Origin: Chloroflexota bacterium
GTDB lineage: Bacteria; Chloroflexota; Dehalococcoidia; UBA6926
Assembly (NCBI GenBank): GCA_026713485.1
Contig: JAPOOK010000015.1
Span: 1 to 42,630, forward strand
Length of the DNA: 42,630 nucleotides
Direction of reading: 5' to 3'
Part shown: piece by piece, positions 14,390 through 22,029 of the stretch
How the letters are laid out: each line of letters starts with the position of its first letter
Numbering within the stretch: the first letter of the stretch is position 1
The notes under the pieces: generated by a model
Told to the model about the DNA's origin: nothing
Database searches by the model: none
What the model saw: only the letters and a program-made list of their open reading frames with translations
Made by a program: the position numbers and the translations under genes

Positions 14390-15685
14390 GTGCAGTCTTC
14401 GCGTCTAATCGCGCTCTTGAATCAACAGCGAGCCGTCGTTTACGTCGGCCTGGCGACGTTTTTGTTTACGCTCGCCCAGGGCGTTTCTATTTTTACGTAC
14501 CCGCTCTATGGCCGTGAACTCGGTTTGACCCTGGCGCAGGTCGGCTTAACCGTGTCCGCGTTCGCGGTCGCTCGTGTTTTCACCAATGTCCCCTCCGCGA
14601 TGATCTCAAACCGGGTTGGGCGGCGGTGGGTTCTGATCGCCGGAGGGCTTTTTGCCGCTGCAGGCTATGTTCTCTCCGCAAACGCCGACTCGTTGCTGCC
14701 GCTGATGGCCTTTCGCTTTATCGCCGGCATCGGCTCTGCCGCGTTCATCACCGTGGGAATCGTCACGACGGCGGACCTAAGCACCCCGGCCAATAGAGCT
14801 CGCCTCATGAGCGTCTTCCAATGGAGCTTTATCCTCGGAATCACACTTGGGCCGTTTATTGGAGGTCTCATTGCACAGTTCTGGGGACTCCGCATCCCGT
14901 TCTACGTCATAGGCGTCGTCTCTGTTACAAGCGCGGTCTGGACATTGGTCATGGTGCCGGAGACGCGTGGGCTTCAGTCGCAGGCCCAGCCGTTGCCGGA
15001 TGCAGAGGCCGGACAAAATCCTGAGGCTGGCGTGCGCTCGACGCCGCTGTCCGGCTTCCGGCAGTTCAGTTTCATGCTCAGTCGCGGCTACGTGCTTGTC
15101 ATGCTGATCTTCATCGGCGCGTTTTTCATCAGGGGCGGCGGGCTCTTTAGCCTCTTTCCCGTCGTCGCGAAGGAGGACCTTGGCTTGTCCGAGGCTTTCG
15201 TCGGCGTCATGCAGACGCTCCCGGCGATCGCATCCCTGCTTGTCCTGCCGTTCGTCGGCGCGATATCAGATCGTTTCGGGCGTAAGAGCATCATCGTGCC
15301 CGGCATGATGCTCTATGTCGTGTGTCTGCTGATCCTTGGCTACAGTACGCCGGTGTGGATACTTTCAGCCGCCGTCGTCTTTGCCATCGGCATCTTCATC
15401 TTTGGAATGGCGCAGGGTGCATCGGGGCCGGTGCCTATCGCCTATATCGCAGACGTGAGTCCAACAGAGCGTCAGGCCACGGCGCAGGGTATGGCAAGAA
15501 CGGTCGGCGATGTCGCTCTGATGAGCGGGGGGCCGGTTCTCGGACTGATCAGCGACAACTTCGGCACCTCGGAGGCGCTCTACGGCACGGCGGTGGTGAT
15601 GGCGATCTTCATGTTAATCTTCTGGTTCTTCGCCCGCGAAACGGCGGGGCGGCGTGTGCAACAGGCCAATCAACAAGCCTCCTGA
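14390..15685 (+). CDS. MFS efflux-type transporter
   Basis: 431 residues from GTG 14390, with GGAG about 11 bases upstream. Twelve membrane segments are predicted. Motif A is in the 2-3 loop (SAMISNRVGRRWVLIAGGLF) and again in the second half (GAISDRFGRKSIIVPGMML). Helix 5 carries the antiporter-like GITLGPFIGGLIAQFWG. The central loop (about 195-225) is Pro/Gln/Glu-rich. This pattern fits drug:proton antiporters of the 12-helix group; the substrate is unknown. It shares a short divergent promoter region with the tail-bearing membrane protein. Two imperfect repeats follow the stop. Confidence 0.85.
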   Translation: MQSSRLIALLNQQRAVVYVGLATFLFTLAQGVSIFTYPLYGRELGLTLAQVGLTVSAFAVARVFTNVPSAMISNRVGRRWVLIAGGLFAAAGYVLSANADSLLPLMAFRFIAGIGSAAFITVGIVTTADLSTPANRARLMSVFQWSFILGITLGPFIGGLIAQFWGLRIPFYVIGVVSVTSAVWTLVMVPETRGLQSQAQPLPDAEAGQNPEAGVRSTPLSGFRQFSFMLSRGYVLVMLIFIGAFFIRGGGLFSLFPVVAKEDLGLSEAFVGVMQTLPAIASLLVLPFVGAISDRFGRKSIIVPGMMLYVVCLLILGYSTPVWILSAAVVFAIGIFIFGMAQGASGPVPIAYIADVSPTERQATAQGMARTVGDVALMSGGPVLGLISDNFGTSEALYGTAVVMAIFMLIFWFFARETAGRRVQQANQQAS

Positions 15686-15690
15686 ACCCT

Positions 15691-15817
15691 CATCGCCCGT
15701 ACGCGGAATACCAACCCACGGGCCATCAATATTGAACGCGAACTCTGAAAGTCACCTGGACCCGCATCGCCCGAACGCGGAATTCCAACCTATGGGCCAT
15801 CAATATTGATTGCGAAC
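15691..15817. repeat. imperfect direct repeat, two 53-base units, 74-base period
   Basis: Unit 1 (15691-15743) and unit 2 (15765-15817) both run from CATCGCCCG through ACGCGGAAT, CCAACC and GGGCCATCAATATTGA to GCGAAC. They differ at only about seven positions and are separated by 21 bases. Each contains the perfect palindrome TCAATATTGA. They fill the gap between the MFS gene and speD and could be regulator binding sites, a mobile repeat or an RNA structure. There is no coding frame across them. Confidence 0.75.
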
Positions 15818-15978
15818 CCCAAAAAATCTTGTCCACTTAAGCGCGCGTTTGCTATTATCGGTTGCGGCTATAGCGACTTGCTGCGCTCGGGTGGGGGGCG
15901 GGCGGTGGCCGGACACACATCCCCCGCGGTCGGTTCTCCGGCCGCTATTCATCTTCTTGCTTGGAGGAAAACCCGCAG

Positions 15979-16392
15979 ATGCACCTTGTCATGGATGGGT
16001 ACGGGGCTGACGCCCACAGGCTGCAGGACGAGTCACTCGTCCGCGAGCTGCTGGACATTTACCCCGATGCCATCGGGATGACCAAGATCTCCGAGCCGTT
16101 GGTGCATCGCTACACGGACGGCAAGGTTCCCGTGGATTGGGGCGTGTCCGGCTTCGTGCTAATTGCGGAGAGCCATATCAGCGTGCATACCTTTCCGGAC
16201 CGCGGCTATCTGAACGTGGACATCTTCTCTTGCAAGCCGTTTGATGCTGAGTTGGCCGTCAACGAACTGCGTGGGCGTTTCGGCATTACGGACGTCAGGA
16301 TGCAGGTGCTTGATCGGGGCCTCGAGGAGTTTCCGGACAAGCATGCGGAGCCTGAGCTGAGCGGCGCGGGCGCAACACCCACGAGCGTCTGA
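15979..16392 (+). CDS. speD: S-adenosylmethionine decarboxylase proenzyme
   Basis: 137 residues from ATG 15979, with GGAGG upstream; a TTG at 15961 would place the ribosome binding site inside the gene. The enzyme decarboxylates SAM to give the aminopropyl donor for spermidine. The proenzyme cuts itself between Glu64 and Ser65 in LIAESHISVHTFP; Ser65 becomes the pyruvoyl group. His70 and Cys85 (DIFSCKPFD) are the expected processing and proton-donor residues. Spacing matches the short bacterial class 1B enzymes. It is followed after 49 bases by agmatinase, so this is a polyamine unit. No spermidine synthase gene is in the window. The imperfect tandem repeat just upstream may regulate it. Confidence 0.95.
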   Translation: MHLVMDGYGADAHRLQDESLVRELLDIYPDAIGMTKISEPLVHRYTDGKVPVDWGVSGFVLIAESHISVHTFPDRGYLNVDIFSCKPFDAELAVNELRGRFGITDVRMQVLDRGLEEFPDKHAEPELSGAGATPTSV

Positions 16393-16441
16393 AGGCGATT
16401 CTTGCGCCGCGGGGCCTCAAACCGCGCGTCGACTCACGCCA

Positions 16442-17344
16442 ATGACTTCTCCAACGGACGGCGGCCGGTTTCCCTGGAGCTTTGCGTCCCTCGACGGCGA
16501 TGATGCCGATTTCGAAACGGCAGCGGCGGCAATTCTCCCCGTTCCCTATGACGGCACCGTGTCCTATCGCGGCGGGGCACGCGACGGCCCACAGGCCATC
16601 GTTGAGGCGTCGCGCTACCTGGAACTCTATGAGCCGGACCTTGATCTGGAACCGTCGCAGTGGGGCATCGCGACGCTCCCGGCGTTGGAACCGGACGTCT
16701 CGGGTCCGGAGGCCAACATCTCGCGGGTTGAGCAAGCCGTCGGGGCTTTGGCGGACGCCGGGAAGCTGCCCGTCATGCTGGGCGGTGAGCACTCACTCAC
16801 ACTCGGCGCGATCCGCGCCCTCGCTCAGCGGCATTCCGGTCTTTCCGTTCTGCAACTGGACGCGCACGCGGACATGCGAGACAGCTACCAGGGCAGTCCT
16901 TACAGCCATGCCTGCGTGATGCGGCGGGTGCGAGAAATCGTCGGGGACGGCAATGTTGTTCAAGCCGGTGTCCGCAGCATCAGCAGCGAGGAGATGGAGC
17001 ACATACGGGATGCTGACATCACGGGTGTGCATCTCTACACCCCCGGCCAGTACAACGACCTCCCCGCAATTGACGAACTGCTTGCGGGATTGGGTGAGAC
17101 CGTCTATGTGACAGTGGATCTGGACGCCCTGGATCCGTCGATCATGCCCGCCGTCGGCACGCCGGAGCCGGGCGGGCTCTCATGGCAGGAAACACTCGGT
17201 ATCCTTCGAGCTGTCGCCCAACGCTCACGCGTCATCGGCTTTGACGTTATGGAACTCGCCCCGAATGAGGGGCCGACGCACGCCGCGTTCACCGCGGCGC
17301 GGCTCACCTACAAGCTGATAGGGTACGCGCTCGCAGCACGCTGA
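16442..17344 (+). CDS. speB: agmatinase (ureohydrolase family)
   Basis: 300 residues. The family hydrolyses agmatine to putrescine and urea (or arginine to ornithine) with a two-manganese centre. All metal ligands are visible: His117 in LGGEHSLTLG, Asp140/His142/Asp144 in LDAHADMRDSY, and Asp226/Asp228 in VDLDALDPSIMPAVGTPEPG; His156 in SPYSHACVM lies in the substrate loop. The N-terminal YDGTVSYRGGARDGPQAI is typical of agmatinase-like members rather than arginases. Being directly after speD supports agmatinase, giving putrescine for spermidine synthesis. Guanidinobutyrase-like activity cannot be excluded. A strong hairpin lies 39 bases after the stop. Confidence 0.9.
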   Translation: MTSPTDGGRFPWSFASLDGDDADFETAAAAILPVPYDGTVSYRGGARDGPQAIVEASRYLELYEPDLDLEPSQWGIATLPALEPDVSGPEANISRVEQAVGALADAGKLPVMLGGEHSLTLGAIRALAQRHSGLSVLQLDAHADMRDSYQGSPYSHACVMRRVREIVGDGNVVQAGVRSISSEEMEHIRDADITGVHLYTPGQYNDLPAIDELLAGLGETVYVTVDLDALDPSIMPAVGTPEPGGLSWQETLGILRAVAQRSRVIGFDVMELAPNEGPTHAAFTAARLTYKLIGYALAAR

Positions 17345-17383
17345 CTGCCGGCCTTTATTGGCTCCACAAAAATGAGGCATCGG

Positions 17384-17417
17384 CCGAAGGGCCGCGCCAT
17401 TCGGCGCGGCCCTTCGG
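17384..17417. terminator. strong hairpin between convergent genes, probable bidirectional terminator
   Basis: A perfect 15-bp stem (CCGAAGGGCCGCGCC at 17384-17398 and its complement at 17403-17417) with loop ATTC. It sits between the convergent agmatinase and coiled-coil genes. Read on the minus strand, a T5 run follows within about 15 bases; the plus strand has no clear T-run. Confidence 0.7.
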
Positions 17418-17469
17418 GCCAAACTGCTCTCGTTCTAGGACGATCGCGAAAGTACGTTGTTGGCCGGGA

Positions 17470-18132
17470 TTAGTTGCTGGCCAGCGTGACGAGTTCGTCC
17501 TCGTTCAGGGACTGTTCTGCGTCCGCACCGTTACCATTGCCGTTCCCGTTACCATTCGCGTGGCCATTCTTTTCGGCGCGGCGCTTCTTGGAGCCGTTAC
17601 CGTTGGACGTCGCGCTGCGCGCGCCCAGGTAGCGAAGGCCGTTCTCAATCGCTCCACGCAACTCCATCGCCTCTTTGTGAAGGTCCTGGATATTCTGTGT
17701 CACCTGATCCAGGTGGTTGGACAGGCGCTCAAGTGACTGCGCGGCATACACGTCAGAGTCCTTGATGAGCCGCGCGGAATCACTCTCCGTGCGTTGCTTC
17801 ATCCGCTCGACTTCACGCTCCGCGTCCTTGATGATCTGTTGCGCCTTCTCTTCAGCCTCTTCAACGACGGCGCTGTCCTGAATCGCCTGGCGATGATCCT
17901 CTTCCGTCTTGGCCTTCATCTTCTTGGCGAAGACATAGGCTTCGTTGACGATCGACTCACCTCGCTCGCGGATCTCCTCGGCTTCACGCAGCTCGGCCGG
18001 AGCCGTCGCGCGCATCCGATCAATGATTCGCGCCAGCTCATCACGATCCAACATGACCCGTCCGGTGCCCGGAACACGGCGCGCGTCTTCTGCCATGTCC
18101 TCCAGGGCTTCAATCATCTCAAGGAACTGCAT
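17470..18132 (-). CDS. coiled-coil protein with Gly-Asn tail, DivIVA/AtpF-like in form
   Basis: 220 residues from ATG 18132-18130. Residues 1-60 are mixed (MLDRDELARIIDRMRATAP). Residues about 60-165 form one long coiled coil rich in Glu, Gln, Lys and Ala (EEAEEKAQQIIKDAEREVE, SLERLSNHLDQVTQNI), in the style of DivIVA or ATP synthase b subunits, without a membrane helix. The tail (about 175-205) contains lysine/arginine clusters and a Gly-Asn repeat (HANGNGNGNGNG). It lies next to coaD and rsmD on the same strand, about 100 bases downstream of coaD. Likely a scaffold or cell-division/cytoskeletal protein; function unknown. Confidence 0.65.
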   Translation of the reverse strand: MQFLEMIEALEDMAEDARRVPGTGRVMLDRDELARIIDRMRATAPAELREAEEIRERGESIVNEAYVFAKKMKAKTEEDHRQAIQDSAVVEEAEEKAQQIIKDAEREVERMKQRTESDSARLIKDSDVYAAQSLERLSNHLDQVTQNIQDLHKEAMELRGAIENGLRYLGARSATSNGNGSKKRRAEKNGHANGNGNGNGNGADAEQSLNEDELVTLASN

Positions 18133-18231
18133 CAGGTCACCTCCTGCTTTCGGCGTTCCGTTGCCTCTTTCTCCCGCGCTTTCCCGATCCGTCTGTTGCC
18201 CGATCCTAAGAACGAGCGGACTTAACGTGCA

Positions 18232-18717
18232 CTATGTGTGATATTTCTGCCGCAGAGCCTCCGCGACAGCCGGTGAAACGAGGCCGCTAATGTCACCGCC
18301 GAGTGAGGCGGCCTCCTTCAACAGGCTGGAACTGACAAATTGATGCTCCGCAGCCGTCATGATGAATACGCTCTCGATCTCAGGATCAAGCTGACGATTC
18401 ATCTGGGCGAGTTCCATCTCCGAGACGAGGTCATCCCCGTTTCGCAGTCCGCGAATCATTGCCGTAGCGCCGAGCTGCCGGGCAAGATTCACGGTCAAGT
18501 CTCTGGCGTACGTGGTAACGCGAACGTTTGGAAGGTGCTCTGTGGACGCTTCCGCAAGCGCCACCCGGTCCTCAGTGCTGAAAAGCAAGCTCTTGGACAG
18601 CGGGCTGTCATAGACGCAGATGATTAATTCCTCGAAGAGGCGCGCGGCGCGTTCCGCGATACCGGCATGTCCCATCGTCATCGGATCGAAGCTTCCGGGG
18701 TAGATCGCTTTCGTCAT
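18232..18717 (-). CDS. coaD: phosphopantetheine adenylyltransferase
   Basis: 161 residues from ATG 18717-18715. It transfers AMP from ATP to 4'-phosphopantetheine, the fourth step of coenzyme A synthesis. The nucleotidyltransferase signature is complete: AIYPGSFDPMTMGHAGI with the H-x-G-H-equivalent GSFDPxTxGH, then AMIRGLRNGDDLVSEMELA, and the C-terminal EHQFVSSSLLKEAASLGG. Length is standard. The ATG overlaps the rsmD stop in the four bases ATGA, the common rsmD-coaD pairing, so the two genes are co-translated. Confidence 0.97.
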   Translation of the reverse strand: MTKAIYPGSFDPMTMGHAGIAERAARLFEELIICVYDSPLSKSLLFSTEDRVALAEASTEHLPNVRVTTYARDLTVNLARQLGATAMIRGLRNGDDLVSEMELAQMNRQLDPEIESVFIMTAAEHQFVSSSLLKEAASLGGDISGLVSPAVAEALRQKYHT

Positions 18718-19304
18718 GCGGTCTCCTCTCGGGCGGATTCAGGAGTCCTTGTCTGCGGCGACAGCAGTGATACAAGTGTGTCGCCGTATCGACGCGTCGT
18801 AAGTTCTTCTATCAACAGGCCGCCCAGGTCGGCGGGGTTCCGACTGGGCTGCTCCACGACGATCACCGCGTCATCGCTCAATAGCCCTTCTCGGGCTAGC
18901 AGCGCATCCACGGTCACCGAAATGGCGCTCGGGTCATCGTAAGGCGGGTCCATCAAGACGAGGTCGAACGGCCCGTCGAGCGATGAAAGTGACTGGGCCA
19001 CAGGCATGGCGAGCACAGTAAGGTTTTTGGCCACACCGGCCCGTTCCGCATTCTCACGGATAACTGCACATTCCCGCGCGCCGCGTTCCACACAAACAGC
19101 GGACGCCGCTCCGCGGCTCAATGCCTCTATACCCAGGGCGCCTGTCCCTGCGAACAGATCTAACACTCGCCGATCCTTCACCGTTTCCCGCGCTTCCAGC
19201 ATGGAGAATATCGCTCCACGCACCCTGTCCGTAGTCGGACGACCATGCCAGCCCCGCGGCGCCCGCAATTCAATTCCTCTCGCGGACCCTGCAGTGACTC
19301 GCAT
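18714..19304 (-). CDS. rsmD: 16S rRNA (guanine-966-N2)-methyltransferase RsmD
   Basis: 196 residues from ATG 19304-19302; a TTG six codons earlier is possible, but the family starts at MRVTAGSARG, which is visible here. Motifs: PTTDRVRGAIFSML, the SAM-binding VLDLFAGTGALGIEALSRGA, and the catalytic LVLMDPPYDDP. RsmD methylates G966 of 16S rRNA in the small subunit. Its stop overlaps the coaD start. It is divergent from the DUF3105 gene across about 200 bases. Confidence 0.96.
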   Translation of the reverse strand: MRVTAGSARGIELRAPRGWHGRPTTDRVRGAIFSMLEARETVKDRRVLDLFAGTGALGIEALSRGAASAVCVERGARECAVIRENAERAGVAKNLTVLAMPVAQSLSSLDGPFDLVLMDPPYDDPSAISVTVDALLAREGLLSDDAVIVVEQPSRNPADLGGLLIEELTTRRYGDTLVSLLSPQTRTPESAREETA

Positions 19305-19330
19305 AGCTTCACTTGACCCCAAATTTTAGT

Positions 19331-19347
19331 CCTGGTCTAAAACCAGG
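19331..19347. promoter_or_regulatory. 6-bp inverted repeat upstream of rsmD
   Basis: CCTGGT (19331-19336) and ACCAGG (19342-19347) flank CTAAA, 27 bases before the rsmD start in the divergent region with the DUF3105 gene. It is a possible operator or leader hairpin. Short arms make chance occurrence reasonable. Confidence 0.25.
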
Positions 19348-19500
19348 TCAATGGAATATATGGTCTATTCCGGATTGCGGCATTGTCCGTTTGTCAGAAA
19401 TCGTCCACGCTACACAAACCGTGCGCCCCGAATCGACGCGCTCGGTCATGCTCTTCAGCGTGATTGTTTATCATAAGACCAGCGCCCACGTTCATGGAGA

Positions 19501-20085
19501 GTGATCCACGTGTCCCAACGTCGTAGAAACGCGGTAGCGGCAGGCGGTGGCAATCGCAGCGGCATGATCATCTTTGCGGCCACGGTTGTCGTCATCCTGC
19601 TCATTGGCGGCCTGCTTGTCTTACAGGAAGTGCTGCATGAGGAACCCGGCTTCGCCCTGGAAAACCAGGGCAACTACCATCTGGCTGACATACAAGAGCC
19701 GCACTTGCCGTACAACTCGTCCCCCCCGACGTCCGGCCCACATATGGCAAGTCTCGCGCCCGGGCAGATTTACGACGTCCAAGTGCCGGATGAGATTCAG
19801 ATTCACAATCTTGAGGACGGACACGTCAACGTCCAATATGACTGCCCGGACGGCTGCGCGGAGCTCGTGGCCCAACTAACCGGGGTGGTAAGTGAATACA
19901 TTGCCGAACCGGATGGACGGGTTCTTATGGGGCCCTATAACGGCATCATCGATCCCGTTACCGGCCAAAGCCGCCGCATCGCCCTCACGGCGTGGACGCG
20001 GCTGGACACCTTTGATGAATTTGACGAGGAACGCATCCGCACATTCATCGATTCCTATATGGGTATCGATCACCACGTGTACTGA
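19501..20085 (+). CDS. DUF3105 family membrane-anchored protein
   Basis: 194 residues from GTG 19501, just after GGAGA. A short basic N-terminus (QRRRN) precedes one membrane helix (about 22-42, MIIFAATVVVILLIGGLLVL), with the rest outside the cell. The DUF3105 signature is visible: LPYNSSPPTSGPHMAS, then IHNLEDGHVNVQYDC with CPDGC, and the C-terminal RIALTAWTRLD and YMGIDHH. Conserved His and Cys residues could bind a metal or form a disulfide. The family is common in Chloroflexota and Actinomycetota; its function is not established to my knowledge. It is convergent with the BrkB-like gene, with 43 bases between stops. Confidence 0.85.
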   Translation: MIHVSQRRRNAVAAGGGNRSGMIIFAATVVVILLIGGLLVLQEVLHEEPGFALENQGNYHLADIQEPHLPYNSSPPTSGPHMASLAPGQIYDVQVPDEIQIHNLEDGHVNVQYDCPDGCAELVAQLTGVVSEYIAEPDGRVLMGPYNGIIDPVTGQSRRIALTAWTRLDTFDEFDEERIRTFIDSYMGIDHHVY

Positions 20086-20128
20086 CGCTGGGGTCAACTC
20101 CGTTCCGGCATGCGGCTCTCCAGCTGCG

Positions 20129-21022
20129 CTACCTGCGGGCATTCACCTCTCTCAACGCGCCCCCAAGCTCCGCCACCACCAGGATCACCAGTCCTGTGAC
20201 GTAAATCCACGAGAGCAGCACAACCACTGAGGCCAGTGAGCCGTATACGGCGTTGAAGCTGCCAAAGTTCGTCAGGTAGAACAGGAACAGGTTCTTAATG
20301 ATTTCAAACGAGAGGCCGGCGATAACCGCAGCAGGAATGCAGTACCTCCACGGCGTTCGCGTGCTCGGCAGCCATCTGTAGATCATCAGCGCCGCAAACA
20401 CAGCGCCCAGAAGTGACACGACGCCCAGCACCGCCCGCCCACCAAAGTCGACCACTCCTGCCGCAACACCCATCCAGCCGTCCGCAACCACTTCCCCGGC
20501 TAAGTGGACGAGGGCGGATGCGGCGAGAGACATAAGCAGCAGTCCGCTGACGCTTGCAACGGTGATAAGAGATTTGATCCGCACAAGATGAAAGCCATAA
20601 GAATCCTCGACGCCCCACGCCCTGTCCATGAAGCGCGTCATCGCGCCGAAGAAGTTGCTGCCGGACCAAGCGAGCGCCAGCAGCGCAATAATGCCGATTG
20701 CTCCGCGGGACTGCACGATGGCATCGACGTTGTCGTTGATCAGTTGCATCTCCACCGGCAGGTAATGCGAGACGATGATATGAACTTCAGTGACCACCGT
20801 TTCAGTGTCCAGCACGAAGCTCAGGATAATGACGGTGAATATTAGCATCGGCAGGATGGCGAGTACGCCGTAATACCCCACGGCCGCGGCCATATCGCCC
20901 ACTCCATGCGCAGCAGCGTTGCGAATCATGACGACTACAACAGCCGTCGGCTTGAAACTTTCGAGGATTGAGAGGAGGACGTTTACAAGCCGTCGTCCCT
21001 GATCAATGAAAGCGTTTAACAC
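20129..21022 (-). CDS. YihY/BrkB family membrane protein
   Basis: 297 residues from GTG 21022-21020, close behind GGAGAG. Six membrane segments follow the family layout: GDMAAAVGYYGVLAILPMLI (the conserved A-x-x-x-x-Y-Y-x-x-x-x-x-P helix), IGIIALLALAWSGSNFFGAM then FMDRAWGVED, ITVASVSGLLLMSLAASALV, the central VVSLLGAVFAALMIYRWLP, and the last helix with FGSFNAVYGSLASVVVLLSW, a strong family mark. Once called RNase BN by mistake, the family is a set of inner-membrane proteins of unclear, possibly transport or stress, function. It is divergent from the DUF6159 gene. Confidence 0.93.
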   Translation of the reverse strand: MLNAFIDQGRRLVNVLLSILESFKPTAVVVVMIRNAAAHGVGDMAAAVGYYGVLAILPMLIFTVIILSFVLDTETVVTEVHIIVSHYLPVEMQLINDNVDAIVQSRGAIGIIALLALAWSGSNFFGAMTRFMDRAWGVEDSYGFHLVRIKSLITVASVSGLLLMSLAASALVHLAGEVVADGWMGVAAGVVDFGGRAVLGVVSLLGAVFAALMIYRWLPSTRTPWRYCIPAAVIAGLSFEIIKNLFLFYLTNFGSFNAVYGSLASVVVLLSWIYVTGLVILVVAELGGALREVNARR

Positions 21023-21086
21023 CTCTCCAGCTTAATGGCATCTCCAACCGCAAGCCCTGTGTGGACATGTATCATTGAGTACACTA

Positions 21087-21135
21087 AAGAACCCGAAAGC
21101 GGTGAGTACGCGGACTGAAGAACCCGAAAGAGGTG
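21087..21135. repeat. 18-base direct repeat, 31-base period, upstream of the DUF6159 gene
   Basis: AAGAACCCGAAAGCGGTG at 21087-21104 recurs at 21118-21135 with one change (C to A). The second copy ends seven bases before the DUF6159 ATG, and its AAAGAGGTG can serve as the ribosome binding site. The pair sits in the divergent region with the BrkB-like gene, so it may be a regulatory duplication. Confidence 0.7.
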
Positions 21136-21142
21136 TGCGGCC

Positions 21143-22003
21143 ATGTTTGCGACTATCGGCAGGAGTTGGCAACTCTTCAAGCTCTGCCTCCATGTTCTCA
21201 GCGTCGACAAGGAACTGATCTTCTTCCCAATCTTCTCCACCATTGGCGTGGTTATAGTGACCCTGACGTTCTTCGGCGTTACCTTTGGCATCGGATCCTT
21301 TGACAGGTTGGAAGCCGGGGCGTTCACTGCCATTGACCTGGTTGCCGTCTTCGCTTTCTACGTCGTCTCCTATTTCATCGTTATCTTCTTCAACTCGGCG
21401 CTCGTCTTTGCCGCGCATGAGCGGTTGGAAGGGGGCGATCCCAACATCAGATCCGGGTTGGCGGGCGCATCAAGCCGAATCGTGACCATCTTCTTCTGGG
21501 CCGTGATTGCCGCGACCGTCGGGCTTATCCTGCAAATCCTTTCGAGCCAGGCGCGGGAGCGCGGCGGCATCATCGGAATCATCGGGCAGATTGTTGTAGC
21601 CATCATTGGAGCGGCCTGGTCCCTGATTACGTTCTTCGTCGTGCCGCTCATCGTCATCGAGCATCGCGGGCTGTTTGACTCCTTCAAGACATCCCTCAGC
21701 ATGCTCAGGAGAACGTGGGGTGAGCAGGTTGTCGGCAACTTTGGCCTCGGCCTGATACAGTTGGGCGCGACGCTCGTGGCAGTCCTGATTGCCGTGGTTC
21801 TTGGCCTTGTCCTGTCCCTGCTCGGAACCGCCGGCATCGTACTGGCAGTCGTGATTGGCATCGTTCTTGTCGCAGGTGTTTCGCTGGTCTTTGCCACGCT
21901 CAGTGGCATCTACAAGGCCGCTCTGTACAACTACGCCGCGGACGGCCAGGTGCCAGCGCTCTTCACGGAGGACACCATTCGCGGCGCGTTCCGCCCGCGC
22001 TAG
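21143..22003 (+). CDS. DUF6159 family membrane protein
   Basis: 286 residues from ATG 21143. About six membrane segments are seen, starting with SWQLFKLCLHVLSVDKELIF then FPIFSTIGVVIVTLTFF. A later strongly conserved-looking segment is WSLITFFVVPLIVIEHRGLF followed by DSFKTSLSMLRRTWGEQVVG, the family mark as I know it. The C-terminus has GIYKAALYNYAADGQVPALF. Function unknown; a permease-like or envelope role is possible. It precedes the acyl-CoA dehydrogenase gene by 26 bases and may be co-transcribed with it, though there is no obvious functional link. Confidence 0.85.
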   Translation: MFATIGRSWQLFKLCLHVLSVDKELIFFPIFSTIGVVIVTLTFFGVTFGIGSFDRLEAGAFTAIDLVAVFAFYVVSYFIVIFFNSALVFAAHERLEGGDPNIRSGLAGASSRIVTIFFWAVIAATVGLILQILSSQARERGGIIGIIGQIVVAIIGAAWSLITFFVVPLIVIEHRGLFDSFKTSLSMLRRTWGEQVVGNFGLGLIQLGATLVAVLIAVVLGLVLSLLGTAGIVLAVVIGIVLVAGVSLVFATLSGIYKAALYNYAADGQVPALFTEDTIRGAFRPR

Positions 22004-22029
22004 GACTCTCATCGAAAGGGAGTGGGGAG

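Noticed and set aside
21370-22012. Two long leftward frames within the DUF6159 gene
   Set aside because: Antisense to membrane helices; composition rich in Thr/Pro/Arg with no motif.
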